Source of the DNA: DATEJJ01 sp039649115
GTDB taxonomy: Bacteria > Actinomycetota > Actinomycetes > Mycobacteriales > Micromonosporaceae
Assembly (NCBI GenBank): GCA_039649115.1
Contig: JBBWZQ010000357.1
Span: 1 to 24,933, forward strand
Reading direction: 5' to 3'
DNA length: 24,933 nt
Shown: piece after piece, positions 1-8,298 of the stretch
Position numbering within the stretch: the stretch's first letter is position 1
Layout of the letters: each line of letters opens with the position of its first letter
Made by a program: the position numbers and the translations under genes
The notes under the pieces: model-generated
The model's input: the letters and a program-made list of their open reading frames with translations, nothing else
Databases searched by the model: none
Told to the model about the DNA's origin: nothing

Positions 1-60
1 GAGCCTGTGGCGCGGTGGCCCGCACCGCGCTGCGTCATCGAACCGACACGGGGTGCGGGC

Positions 61-90
61 GGTGCAGGGCGGTGCAGGGCGGTGCAGGCT
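61..90. repeat. Three tandem copies of a 10-bp unit
   Basis: The unit GGTGCAGGGC occurs three times head to tail (61-70, 71-80 and 81-90, the last with one changed base). No gene is seen around it. Role unknown. Confidence 0.7.
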
Positions 91-245
91 GGTCCCGTCG
101 CCCTGCGCAGCACCGGTGCGGTGGCCTTCGGCCGCGTTCACCATGATCAGGGCGTATGGTGCCGGCATGATCACGAGTTGCCGGAGGAACGCGTAGTCGA
201 CTATCCGTTTCTCCGCCGGATCGCGATCAACCCCCGGCTCCCCGT

Positions 246-495
246 GATCACGGCGCCACCCGAGCGATCACAGCGCCCACGCGCTCGATCACGGCGGCGC
301 CACGCGCGGATCACGTCGCCCACGCGCGGATCACGTCGCCCACGCGCGTGGATCACGTCGCCCACGCGCGGATCACGTCGCCCACGCGCGGATCACGTCG
401 CCCACGCGCGGATCACGGCGCCCACGCGCGCGATCTTGGCGCCGCCAGGGCGCGATCACGGCGCCCACGCGCGCGATCACGGTCCGCGCTCGCCC
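246..495. repeat. Degenerate 20-22 bp tandem-repeat array (about 12 units)
   Basis: Units begin with GATCAC. Consensus is GATCACGTCGCCCACGCGCG. Unit starts read at 246, 266, 287, 309, 329, 351, 371, 391, 411, 432, 454 and 475. Units 309-328, 351-370, 371-390 and 391-410 are identical, and the copy starting at 329 differs only by a 2-bp addition at its end. The outer units are diverged, as expected for a minisatellite that has homogenised in its centre. A perfect palindrome CCGTGATCACGG (242-253) marks the left edge. Reading frames stay open through it only because the units lack stop codons in some frames; I do not regard it as coding. It lies in the otherwise empty stretch 1-795, downstream of the haloperoxidase gene. 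Confidence 0.85.
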
Positions 496-666
496 GACCA
501 GAACGCCCACTCAAGCGATCACCCAGACCGGATCAGGACAATACCGACATCCCCGGATAACGGCCCCGGCCCTCATCCCCCCTTTGGCGCGGCGCTACCC
601 CAGATCTTGGTCACCGCTACACGCCTGGACGTGTACCAGCGACCAAGGTCCGCTCCGGCGACCCGA

Positions 667-756
667 GCCCGGCGCACGGCCGAGCCCCGCGCACGGACCC
701 GGCCCGGCCCGCCGCCAGGCCCGGCGCACGGCCGAGCCCGGCGCATCGCCGAGCCC
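667..756. repeat. Three copies of a GC-rich 21-mer
   Basis: A 21-mer starting GCCCGGCGCA and ending GCCGAGCCC occurs at 667-687, 719-739 and 736-756; the last two overlap and the third has base changes in the middle. It sits just past the 3' end of the haloperoxidase gene, so it could form structure in that transcript's tail. I see no gene in 1-795. Confidence 0.6.
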
Positions 757-795
757 GGCACGGGACCGTGCGTGGTCGCGAGGTGGCGGCCCGGT

Positions 796-2070
796 TCACC
801 GCGCGCGGAAGTAGCGGGGGATCATGTACGCGACGACCTGCGCGCCGATCTTCGCGCCCTGCGTGTCAGCGATGTGGGTGTGGATGCCGCCCCAGACGCG
901 GGCCTCGATGACCTCCGCGAGCGCCTGGGAGAAGCTGCTGAAGTACCGCCTCGTGCCCGAGTCCGCGCTGTAGGCGTTGAACGCGATGGCGTCCTTGTGG
1001 AAGAAGTACCTGAGCGTCAGCATGGTCGCCGCGGTCGAGCAGGCGTGGCCCGAGGTGTAGTCCGGGTGCGGCGGCGTGACGAGCAGCGGCGTCCAGTTGG
1101 GATCGGCGACCGTCGCCGGGTTGCCGTCGGTGTCGGCCAGTTGGATCGCGGTGATCGGACGCCAGAAGTTCCACGCCCCCTTCTCGTTGAAGCAGGCGAT
1201 GACGGCGTCGGCCTCGGCGAGGTCGGCCATCGCGAACATGCGGGCTGCCTGCAGGGCGTCGAGGTGCTGGCCGGTGACGAGTTGGCGCTTGATCTCCCAC
1301 TCGGTCAGCCGCCGGTCGTGCCACCAGATCGCGGCCTGGGTCTGGTCGGTGGTGCGGATGGTGCTCGTCTTCGCGCCGATCGCCTTGACCTCGTTGAAGT
1401 CCTTGGCGTATGCGGCGCTGGTGAGCGCCGGCGGTCCGGAGGTGCGGAACATCGACGCGCTCGGGATGAGGAACGGCTTGACGTGGCCCACCCACGCGCC
1501 GTCCGAGGCGAAGGCCGGCGGCGTCGGCCGCCACTGGCCGGGCTGGGAGCCGACGGCCCAGGTCTGCGGGGCGTACGCGCCGTCGTTCTGCCGCGCCGTG
1601 ATCATGGCGGTGGCCGCCTTGCCGCCCACGGTGATCCCGCCCTGCTTGGCGGTGCCGTCGGGAATGGCGGCGAGCGACTGGTCGTACTGTGCCTGCAGGG
1701 TCGCCTGCTGCGCGGGGAACAGCGCGACCAGGACCTGGTAGGCCGAGGTGGCGACGGCCGCGTCGATCGACTCGCCGCCGCCCGCGGCGGGCGAGACCAG
1801 ATAGGGCTGGTACGGGGTGCCGGAGATCGCGTTCACCGCGTCGTACATGGCTCCGTGCACCATCGCGAAGGCCCGTCCGGTGTTCTGCGGTGGCTGCTGC
1901 GCGACGTCCCAGATCGCGTGCTCGGCGTTGAGGTCCCAGGCGAGGATCGAGGCGGGTGAGGTCGCGGCGGCGACGGCGGCGTGCGCGAGCGCCAGCGGGG
2001 ATGCGAGCGCGAGGCCCGCGGCAAGCGCCAGGCCCACCGCTCCACGGCGGCTCCGGAATCGACCTCTCAT
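796..2070 (-). CDS. Secreted vanadium-dependent haloperoxidase / PAP2-type phosphatase family protein
   Basis: 424 aa. The N-terminus is basic (RSRR), then a long Ala/Leu hydrophobic stretch to about residue 36, a likely export signal. The C-terminal third has the PAP2/vanadate pocket: K297-x6-R304-P, T-S340-G341-H342 and R391-x5-H397. These match in order the lysine, two arginines, Ser-Gly-His and the vanadate-ligating histidine known from fungal vanadium chloroperoxidase; the K-to-R and R-to-H spacings are those of the family. The protein should therefore bind vanadate or phosphate outside the membrane and act either as a haloperoxidase (hydrogen peroxide plus halide to hypohalite) or as an acid phosphatase; sequence alone does not decide. 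The start was chosen at 2070 because GGGGAGAAGG lies just upstream; an in-frame upstream start at 2097 has no such site. A candidate -10, TATAGA, lies at 2104-2099. No partner gene is seen; the next gene is divergent. Confidence 0.85.
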   Translation of the reverse strand: MRGRFRSRRGAVGLALAAGLALASPLALAHAAVAAATSPASILAWDLNAEHAIWDVAQQPPQNTGRAFAMVHGAMYDAVNAISGTPYQPYLVSPAAGGGESIDAAVATSAYQVLVALFPAQQATLQAQYDQSLAAIPDGTAKQGGITVGGKAATAMITARQNDGAYAPQTWAVGSQPGQWRPTPPAFASDGAWVGHVKPFLIPSASMFRTSGPPALTSAAYAKDFNEVKAIGAKTSTIRTTDQTQAAIWWHDRRLTEWEIKRQLVTGQHLDALQAARMFAMADLAEADAVIACFNEKGAWNFWRPITAIQLADTDGNPATVADPNWTPLLVTPPHPDYTSGHACSTAATMLTLRYFFHKDAIAFNAYSADSGTRRYFSSFSQALAEVIEARVWGGIHTHIADTQGAKIGAQVVAYMIPRYFRAR

Positions 2071-2098
2071 GACCTTCTCCCCTCGCTGGCGAACCATT

Positions 2099-2104
2099 TC
2101 TATA
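2099..2104 (-). promoter_or_regulatory. Candidate -10 element of the haloperoxidase gene
   Basis: TATAGA on the minus strand, about 29 nt upstream of the ATG at 2070, leaves room for a short leader containing the ribosome binding site. No good -35 was found at normal spacing. Confidence 0.4.
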
Positions 2105-2205
2105 GGCAGAGCGTCTTTCCGGCGCCGCGCAGCATCGTGCCCCGACTATGAGTAAAAAGGAGGGCGGGCGATCCGTAGCAAGACCATATCGCTTCGCCCA
2201 GGCGA

Positions 2206-2234
2206 TTGAGGATGATCATTTTGGTACAGATACC
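2206..2234 (+). promoter_or_regulatory. Weak candidate promoter of the GGDEF-EAL gene
   Basis: TTGAGG (2206-2211) and GATACC (2229-2234) are separated by 17 nt. The -10 match is poor. If used, the leader is about 80 nt. No c-di-GMP riboswitch-like structure was recognised in the leader. Confidence 0.25.
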
Positions 2235-2319
2235 GGGTGCGCCACCCCGCCGCGGTGCAACCGGTTCGCTCCCGACCTGGCATCCCGGCTGTACCCGTCC
2301 GCCGTCAGGGTGGTGTCCG

Positions 2320-4965
2320 ATGACTACTTCCGCCGCCCCCAGGTACCGCGACCGCCTGCAGATCCTCGTCTGCGCGCTGGTCGCGTCGGACTTCGTGATC
2401 TTCGTGGTGAACTTCCGCTCGGCGGTAGGCCCGCAGATCCTCGTGTCGCTGCCGGTGTTCGCCCTGGCCGCGATCGTGGCCGGGGTGACGTGGCAGGCGT
2501 GGCGTTCGTGCCGTGACCGCGTGGGCAGGCGGTTCTGGCGCACGGTCTGGATGGCTGAGGTTTTCACCCTGACCGGCCAGCTCATCGACGTCCAGACGTA
2601 CACCCACGGCCCGACCCCGGCCACGAGCCCGCTGCAGGTCGCCTACTCGGTGGTGCCGTTCCTGCTCGTGCTCGGCGCGCTGTACCGGGTGCCGCTCGGC
2701 ACCCGCAGCCGCGGGGAGCGCCAGCGCGTACTGCTCGACACGGTGACGGTGACGGTGGGCGCGTCCGTGGTCGTGTGGTACATCTCGCGCGTACAGCACG
2801 CGGGCGGCGCCGCCGAGCAGCACGCCGGCATCAGCAGCGTGACCATCGTGCTGGTCTCGGTCGTCCTGTTCGCTTTGATCAAGGTGATCATGTCCGGCTC
2901 GCGCGTGGTGGACCCGCGGTCGCTGCGGTTGTTCAGCACCGGCCTGCTCGTCGAGGTCGCCGGCATCATGGTCGCGCCGTTCGTCCCCACCCGGCCCACG
3001 TACAGCGTCGAATTGCTCGTCCGCTGCCTCACCTACGCCCTGATGGTGGCCGCCGCCCGCCGGCAGTGGCGGGCCGCCGGTCAGGCGCGGGCGGCCGAGC
3101 CGTCCGGCCGGCGGCCGTTCAGCTTCCTGCCGTACGTCGCGGTCGCCGCCGTGGACGCGCTGCTGCTCGCCACGCTGTCGGCCCGGCGAGGTGGGCAGTT
3201 CGTGATCGCGGTGGCCGCGGTCGCGCTCACCGGCCTGGTCATCGTGCGGCAGATCGGCGCGTTCCGGTACAACGCCAACCTGCTCGGCGAGCTGGGACGC
3301 CAGGAGAAGCGCTTCCGGTCGCTCGTGCAGAACGCCGCGGACGTGATCGCGATCGTCGACCGCGACGGCATCATCACCTACGTCAGCCCCGGGGTCCGGC
3401 AGTTCCTCGGCCGCTCGCCGGACGAGCTGATCGGCACCCCGGGGCCGCCGGTGCACCCGGACGACCAGGCCGCCGCCGAGCAGGCCTTCGCGGCGGCGCT
3501 CGCGGAGCCCGACCTGACCCCGAGCTACGAGATGCGGGTGCGGCACACCGACCTCGGCTGGCGGCGGGTGCGCGTCACCGTCACCAACATGCTGGCCGAT
3601 CCGGCGGTCGGCGGGATCGTCACCAACAGCAGCGACATCACCGAGGCGCATGCCTACCACAGCCAGCTCTCCCACCAGGCGTCCCACGACTCACTGACGG
3701 ATCTGGCCAACAGGTCGCTGTTCGGCGAGCAGTTGGAGCGGGCACTCGACGGCGCCGGGGGCCGGCCGGTGAGCCTGGCCCTGGTCGACCTCGACGACTT
3801 CAAGGCGGTCAACGACACCCTGGGCCACCAGGCCGGTGACGCCCTGCTGATCGCCGTCGCCGAGCGGCTGCGGCGCGGCGTGCGGCCGCAGGATCTGGTG
3901 GCCCGCCTCGGCGGGGACGAGTTCGCCGTGCTGCTCGACGGCGTCGGCGCCACCCGGGTGGAGGCGATCGCCGAACGGATGCTGGGCATCCTCACCGAAC
4001 CGCTGCGCATCGACGGGCACGAGGTGTGCGTGCAGGCCAGCGTGGGCCTGGCCGAGGCCGGCCCGGGCGACGGCGCCGGCCAGTTGCTGCGCCTCGCGGA
4101 CGTGGCGCTGTACGAGGCCAAGGGCGCGGGGAAGGGCCGCTACGTGCGGTACGCCGAACACATGCAGCCGAGGATGAGCGCCCGGGCCGAGTCCGCCGCC
4201 GACCTGCGCCGCGCTCTGCAGGCCGGCGAGTTCGAGCTGTACTACCAGCCGATCGTCGCGCTGCCCTCCGGGCGCCTGACCGGAGTCGAGGCGCTGCTGC
4301 GCTGGCACCACCCCGTACGGGGACTCGTGCCGCCGCTGGACTTCATCCCCGTGGCGGAGCAGACCGGCATGATCGTGCCGATCGGCCACTGGGTACTGGT
4401 CCAGGCATGCCGGGACATGGCGGCCTGGCTGGCGCGGTACCCGGACACCGCGCCGGAGGTGGTCAACGTCAACGTCGCCCCGCGCCAGTTGCGCCACCCG
4501 GGCTTCGTGGACGAGGTGCTCGCCGCGCTGGCCAAGGCGGGGCTGCCGGCGAGCCGGCTGGTGATCGAACTGATCGAGAGCACGATCGTCGAGGACGTCA
4601 ACCCGCAACTGGGGCGGTTGCGGGAGGCGGGCGTGCGCATCGCGCTGGACGACTTCGGCACCGGCCAGTCCACGTTGAGCCTGCTGGACGCCTGCCCGGT
4701 CGACGAGCTGAAGCTGGACCGCTCCTTCGTGCGCGAACCGGGCCAGGACAAGGTGGCCACCGTGGTGGCGCGGATGGCCGAGGCGCTCGGCGTGTACGCG
4801 GTCGCCGAGGGCGTCGAGACGCGCGAGCAGGCCGAGCACCTGCACAGCCTCGGGTACGGCCTGGCGCAGGGGTTCCACTTCGCCCGGCCGGTACCGGCCG
4901 CCGACCTCACCGAGCTGCTCCGGCGGGGAAGCTCGCTGGCGGCGACGACAGCTCCCGCGAGCTGA
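2320..4965 (+). CDS. Membrane PAS-GGDEF-EAL protein (c-di-GMP synthesis and/or breakdown)
   Basis: 881 aa. Residues about 13-320 contain many hydrophobic segments (a multi-TM sensor region that I cannot assign to a named family). They are followed by a PAS domain (about 330-440), GGDEF (about 455-610) and EAL (about 625-865). The active-site motif G531-G-D-E-F535 is intact, and an inhibitory-site motif RPQD (522-525) stands exactly five residues before it. The EAL domain keeps E657-A-L, D777-D778-FGTG, KLDRSF, AEGVET and the late glutamine (LAQG), so both cyclase and phosphodiesterase halves look competent. The net activity cannot be read from sequence. ATG 2320 was chosen because AGGGTGG precedes it and the first TM follows immediately; longer versions add a Pro/Gly-rich tail with no conservation clue. 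The 3' end overlaps the convergent gene below by 59 nt. Confidence 0.93.
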   Translation: MTTSAAPRYRDRLQILVCALVASDFVIFVVNFRSAVGPQILVSLPVFALAAIVAGVTWQAWRSCRDRVGRRFWRTVWMAEVFTLTGQLIDVQTYTHGPTPATSPLQVAYSVVPFLLVLGALYRVPLGTRSRGERQRVLLDTVTVTVGASVVVWYISRVQHAGGAAEQHAGISSVTIVLVSVVLFALIKVIMSGSRVVDPRSLRLFSTGLLVEVAGIMVAPFVPTRPTYSVELLVRCLTYALMVAAARRQWRAAGQARAAEPSGRRPFSFLPYVAVAAVDALLLATLSARRGGQFVIAVAAVALTGLVIVRQIGAFRYNANLLGELGRQEKRFRSLVQNAADVIAIVDRDGIITYVSPGVRQFLGRSPDELIGTPGPPVHPDDQAAAEQAFAAALAEPDLTPSYEMRVRHTDLGWRRVRVTVTNMLADPAVGGIVTNSSDITEAHAYHSQLSHQASHDSLTDLANRSLFGEQLERALDGAGGRPVSLALVDLDDFKAVNDTLGHQAGDALLIAVAERLRRGVRPQDLVARLGGDEFAVLLDGVGATRVEAIAERMLGILTEPLRIDGHEVCVQASVGLAEAGPGDGAGQLLRLADVALYEAKGAGKGRYVRYAEHMQPRMSARAESAADLRRALQAGEFELYYQPIVALPSGRLTGVEALLRWHHPVRGLVPPLDFIPVAEQTGMIVPIGHWVLVQACRDMAAWLARYPDTAPEVVNVNVAPRQLRHPGFVDEVLAALAKAGLPASRLVIELIESTIVEDVNPQLGRLREAGVRIALDDFGTGQSTLSLLDACPVDELKLDRSFVREPGQDKVATVVARMAEALGVYAVAEGVETREQAEHLHSLGYGLAQGFHFARPVPAADLTELLRRGSSLAATTAPAS

Positions 4966-5521
4966 CCGCGCCCGGCTGCCGGGCCAGCGCGAGAGACAGC
5001 CAGATCAGGACGGCCGCGGCCAGTACGTGCAGGATGCCCTTGTACGGGCTGTACGGCAGCGGTGCGCTGAGCGCGAACACCGGCAGGACGACCGCGTATC
5101 CCCACGCGGGCAGCCGCGGGTACACCCCGGCGCGCACCATCGACAGTCCGAACAGGACACAGCCCGCTATGAAGACCAGCGCGCTGGCCAGTACCGCGGT
5201 CCCGGTGGGGCCGCGCAGCAGGTGGGTGACGACGGGGCGGTCAAAGTGGATCAGCGCGATGTCCAATGTGTACGCCGCGGCGCCGAACATGCCGGTACCG
5301 ACGAGGGCGACCGCGTAGCCGGCGGCACCGAGGCGGCCGGCCACCCGCGCCTGGCTCAGGTGCAGCGCGACGAGCAGCGGCAGCGCGACGAAGGGGGAGA
5401 GCCCCAGGACGAAACTGGTGGGCGTGGTCTTGCCGGTGAAAGCCTCGATGGTGCCGGGGATGCCGATGGCCACCCCGGCCAGCAGGCCACTCGCGGCACC
5501 GAAGCGGAAGAGGAAGGTCAT
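4907..5521 (-). CDS. Six-TM membrane protein of unknown function
   Basis: 204 aa. Six hydrophobic segments are visible at about residues 7-23, 36-56, 66-90, 107-128, 138-156 and 162-181, with short loops; it is an integral membrane protein without a motif I recognise. The start at 5521 puts the first TM directly after the N-terminus; a longer reading from 5656 would add an Arg/Gly-rich stretch overlapping the divergent kinase gene and is unlikely. The upstream ribosome binding site is weak. It diverges from the kinase operon (100 bp between starts) and converges on the GGDEF-EAL gene with 59 nt of coding overlap, so the two transcripts would be antisense at their ends. Its position suggests it may be a target of the adjacent two-component system, which is inference only. 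Confidence 0.75.
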   Translation of the reverse strand: MTFLFRFGAASGLLAGVAIGIPGTIEAFTGKTTPTSFVLGLSPFVALPLLVALHLSQARVAGRLGAAGYAVALVGTGMFGAAAYTLDIALIHFDRPVVTHLLRGPTGTAVLASALVFIAGCVLFGLSMVRAGVYPRLPAWGYAVVLPVFALSAPLPYSPYKGILHVLAAAVLIWLSLALARQPGAVSSRELSSPPASFPAGAAR

Positions 5522-5557
5522 GCCCGGACCGTACGGGCGGCCGGCCGGACCCGGTAA

Positions 5558-5579
5558 GTGCCGGCGGGCACGTGCCGGC
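5558..5579. promoter_or_regulatory. Candidate operator between divergent genes
   Basis: The 10-bp palindrome GGCACGTGCC (5567-5576) lies within direct repeats of GTGCCGGC at 5558-5565 and 5572-5579. The position between the six-TM gene and the kinase operon would suit a NarL-type response regulator, but GC-rich palindromes are common in this DNA. Confidence 0.35.
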
Positions 5580-5609
5580 CGGCATCTCGCGAGGCGGCCC
5601 CGGTCGCCG

Positions 5610-5615
5610 TAGCCT
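5610..5615 (+). promoter_or_regulatory. Candidate -10 of the kinase operon (leaderless)
   Basis: TAGCCT ends 6 nt before the ATG at 5622, so transcription would begin at or next to the start codon. This agrees with the poor ribosome binding site (only GCAGGG touching the ATG). Confidence 0.35.
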
Positions 5616-5621
5616 GCAGGG

Positions 5622-6755
5622 ATGACCCCGAGCCGGCCGGTACCGTGGGTGTCCACGGTGCTCTACGTCGCGGTACTCGTGGCTGGCGGGTACGCGCAGC
5701 TCACCGGCCTGGGTGCCGGCCGGCCGGCGCCGTTCCTCGCGGCCCTCGCCGCCCTCTTCGCGCTCGACGCCCTGGAACGCCGGCGCTGGCCGGCGGCCAC
5801 TCCCGCGGTGCCGGCCGCCCTGCTGCTCGCGGTGCGGGCCGCCCTGTTCGTGACCGTGGCCGCGACGGACGGGTCGGGGCTGTCCCGGGTGCTGTTCGTC
5901 CTGATCCCGTTCGCCGCCTACTTCGCCTTCGGCCGCGCGGCCAGCGTCGCGCTGGGCGCCGGCTGCGTCGCGCTCGTCGTGGTCATCTACCAGCTGACCG
6001 CGCCGCGCTGGTACGCCGACGTCGAGCACGTGTCCGACCTGCTGATGTTCTGCGTGGGCCTGGCACTGACGATCGTGATGGCGGCGGTGGCGGCGCGCGA
6101 GCGGTCCGGCCGGGAGCGGCTGGAGGTCTACGCGGCACAGGTGGCCGAGCTGTCCGCAACGGCCGAGCGCAACCGGGTGGCGCGCGACATCCACGACGAG
6201 CTGGGGCACCGGCTCACCGCGGTCGCGGTACTCCTGGAGAAGGCGACCGCCTTCGGCGAGCGCGATCCGGGCGCGGCAAGGCAGGCCGTGCGCGACGCGC
6301 AGCGCTGCGCCCGGCAGGCCCTGGAGGACGTGCGGCGCTCGGTCCGCACCCTGCGCGCGGAGCCCGAGCAGTTCCACCTGTCCACCGCGCTCGCCGACCT
6401 GGTACGGGAGGCTGGCGCCGGCGGTCCGGCGGTGAGCCTCGCGGTGTCCGGCGACGAGAGCGGGTACGGGCAACCCGCCCTCACCGCCCTGTACCGCGCC
6501 GCGCAGGAAGGCCTCACCAACGCGCGCCGGCACGCCGGTGCCACGCACGTGCGGGTCAGCGTCGACCTCGACCCGGCCCGGGCGAGCCTCGTCATCTCCG
6601 ACGACGGGCGTGGCTTCCTGCCCAGCCGGGCCGGGTTCGGCCTGCTCGGCATGCGGGAACGGGTCCAGCTGGTGCACGGGCGCGTGGAGGTGGACAGCGG
6701 CGCGGGCACCGGTACCCGGATCGCCGTCACGGTCCCGCGGCGGACCCGGCCGTGA
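5622..6755 (+). CDS. Two-component sensor histidine kinase, NarL-partner (HisKA_3) type
   Basis: 377 aa. About six TM segments fill residues 10-157 and there is no large extracellular domain, so it probably senses something in or at the membrane. The dimerisation/phosphoacceptor helix follows with ARDIHDELGH, His191 being the phosphorylated residue. The ATPase domain has the N-box (AAQEGLTNARRH, Asn300) and the G-box DDGRG (327-331), then GLLGMRERV. It overlaps the response regulator by the sequence GTGA, so the two are translationally coupled and form a cognate pair. The signal is unknown. Kinases of this type in actinobacteria commonly respond to cell-envelope or drug stress. Confidence 0.92.
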   Translation: MTPSRPVPWVSTVLYVAVLVAGGYAQLTGLGAGRPAPFLAALAALFALDALERRRWPAATPAVPAALLLAVRAALFVTVAATDGSGLSRVLFVLIPFAAYFAFGRAASVALGAGCVALVVVIYQLTAPRWYADVEHVSDLLMFCVGLALTIVMAAVAARERSGRERLEVYAAQVAELSATAERNRVARDIHDELGHRLTAVAVLLEKATAFGERDPGAARQAVRDAQRCARQALEDVRRSVRTLRAEPEQFHLSTALADLVREAGAGGPAVSLAVSGDESGYGQPALTALYRAAQEGLTNARRHAGATHVRVSVDLDPARASLVISDDGRGFLPSRAGFGLLGMRERVQLVHGRVEVDSGAGTGTRIAVTVPRRTRP

Positions 6756-7393
6756 CGCCTGGCCCGGTACGGGTCCTCGTCGTGGACGACCAGCAGCTGA
6801 TCCGCGAGAGCATCGCGTCGCTACTGTCCATACAGGACGGTATCGAGGTGGTGGGGGTGGCCGGCGACGGCCATGGCGCGGTGGCGCAGGCGCTGGCGCT
6901 GCGGCCGGACGTGGTCCTCATGGACGTGCGGATGCCCGGGATGGACGGCGTGGCGGCGGCGGCCCGGCTGCACGGCGAGGTGCCGGCGTGCCGCGTGGTC
7001 ATGCTGACCACCTTCGACGACGAGGAGTACGTGGTCCAGGCGCTGCGCGCCGGCGCGGTCGGGTACCTGCTCAAGGACCTGCCGGTGCGGGAGTTGGCCG
7101 AGGCGGTGCGCCTCGTCCACGAGGGCGTGGCCCAGTTCGATCCGGCGGCGGTGGCGCGCCTGGTGGCCGCGCTGGACCGGCCGGCGGCCGACCCCGGCGA
7201 GCTTCCCCTGACGGCCCGGGAGATCGAGGTGCTGCGGCTGGTCGGGACCGGCGCCACCAACCGCGAAATCGCCGGCACCCTGTACCTGAGCGAAGGTACC
7301 GTCAAGAACCATGTGTCACGCATCCTCACCCGGCTCGGGCTGCGCGACCGCACCCAGGCGGCCGTGTACGCGCGCGAGCACCGCCTGCTCTGA
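6752..7393 (+). CDS. NarL/LuxR-family response regulator
   Basis: 213 aa, starting at a GTG that overlaps the kinase stop codon. The receiver domain has the acidic pair D12-D13, phosphoacceptor D58 (VLMDVRMPGMDG), T86 and K109 (LLKD). The C-terminal LuxR-type helix-turn-helix spans about 152-205 (LTAREIEVLRLV, then the NREIAGTLYLSEGTVKNH recognition region). It receives the phosphate from His191 of the upstream kinase and should act as a dimeric DNA-binding activator or repressor. Candidate targets are its own operon and the divergent six-TM gene; an operator-like palindrome lies between them. Confidence 0.93.
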   Translation: MTPGPVRVLVVDDQQLIRESIASLLSIQDGIEVVGVAGDGHGAVAQALALRPDVVLMDVRMPGMDGVAAAARLHGEVPACRVVMLTTFDDEEYVVQALRAGAVGYLLKDLPVRELAEAVRLVHEGVAQFDPAAVARLVAALDRPAADPGELPLTAREIEVLRLVGTGATNREIAGTLYLSEGTVKNHVSRILTRLGLRDRTQAAVYAREHRLL

Positions 7394-7416
7394 ACACGAT
7401 GTCACGGGAGGAACGG

Positions 7417-8214
7417 ATGCGTCCGTCACAGCATGAGAAAGCCGCGGCCTTCCGCGCGCTGCACGAGTCCGGTGTGTTCGTCATACCCAACCCCTGGGAC
7501 GCGGGATCGGCGAAAGTGTTCGCCGCACTGGGCTTCCCGGCACTCGCGAGCACGAGCTCCGGCTTCGCGTTCACACTGGGGCGTCCCGACGGCGGCGCCA
7601 CCCTCGACGAGGTGGTCGAGCACGCCGGCGCGCTGGACCGGGCCACCGACCTGCCGGTCTCGGTCGACCTGGAAAACGGGCACGGGCCCCGGCCCGAGGA
7701 CGCCGCACTGGCCATCACCAGGGTCGCCGGGGCCGGCGCGGTCGGCGGCTCGATCGAGGACCACGACCCGGCCACCGGAATCTACGAGCTGGCGTACGCG
7801 GCCGAGCGGGTCGCCGCCGCCGTCGAGGCGGCCCGGCGGCTCGACTTCCCGTTCACCCTGACCGCGCGCGCCGAGAACCACCTCCACGGCCGCGACGACC
7901 TCGCCGACACGATCGCCCGGCTGCAGGCGTTCGAGCGGGCCGGCGCCGACGTGCTCTACGCGCCGGGGCTGTCGGACGCCGAGCAGATCCGCGCGGTGTG
8001 CGCCGCGGTCTCGAAGCCGGTCAACGTGCTCGGCCGGCCCGGACTGTCGGTCCCGCAGATCGCGGCGGCGGGTGCCCGGCGGATCAGCGTTGGCGGCGCG
8101 CTCGCCTGGGTCGCGGTCAGCGCGATGGCGTCCGCCGCGCAGGCGATCCGCGACACCGGCGACTTCTCGGTGCTGGCGGTGCCGGCCCAGGTCCGGCACT
8201 GGGTCGACGCGTGA
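7417..8214 (+). CDS. Isocitrate lyase / PEP mutase superfamily protein
   Basis: 265 aa, a TIM-barrel enzyme of the PEP mutase/isocitrate lyase superfamily. Visible signatures are NPWDAGSA (25-32), the SSGFAFTLG strand, VDLENG (83-88; D84 a likely metal ligand), GGSIEDH (E114, D115) and TARAEN. The KKCGH loop with the catalytic cysteine of true isocitrate and methylisocitrate lyases is absent, so it is probably not either enzyme. Related uncharacterised proteins may cleave or decarboxylate small 2-oxo or hydroxy acids, but the substrate is not predictable here. ATG 7417 was chosen for the GGGAGGAA just upstream; ATG 7399 is an alternative adding six residues. It follows the response regulator by 23 nt, so it is probably co-transcribed with the two-component genes. 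Confidence 0.88.
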   Translation: MRPSQHEKAAAFRALHESGVFVIPNPWDAGSAKVFAALGFPALASTSSGFAFTLGRPDGGATLDEVVEHAGALDRATDLPVSVDLENGHGPRPEDAALAITRVAGAGAVGGSIEDHDPATGIYELAYAAERVAAAVEAARRLDFPFTLTARAENHLHGRDDLADTIARLQAFERAGADVLYAPGLSDAEQIRAVCAAVSKPVNVLGRPGLSVPQIAAAGARRISVGGALAWVAVSAMASAAQAIRDTGDFSVLAVPAQVRHWVDA

Positions 8215-8298
8215 CGCCGGTCGGGTTGGCGCCGCGGTCCCGGTCAACTCCGCGGGCAGCCGGCCGCGCCTGCGGATAGCATCGGCTCGGGGGTTGGC

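Noticed and set aside
246..495. CRISPR array
   Set aside because: Units are contiguous 20-22 bp repeats without unique spacers and no cas genes are present.
7..1959. A 650-residue plus-strand open frame
   Set aside because: It is antisense to the haloperoxidase gene and runs through the tandem repeats; Arg/Gly/Ala-rich with no domain.
2235..2319. c-di-GMP riboswitch before the GGDEF-EAL gene
   Set aside because: No recognisable paired helices or conserved core of the known classes.
2100..3687. Long minus-strand open frames opposite the GGDEF-EAL gene
   Set aside because: Low-complexity His/Arg/Gln composition typical of the antisense frame of a GC-rich gene.
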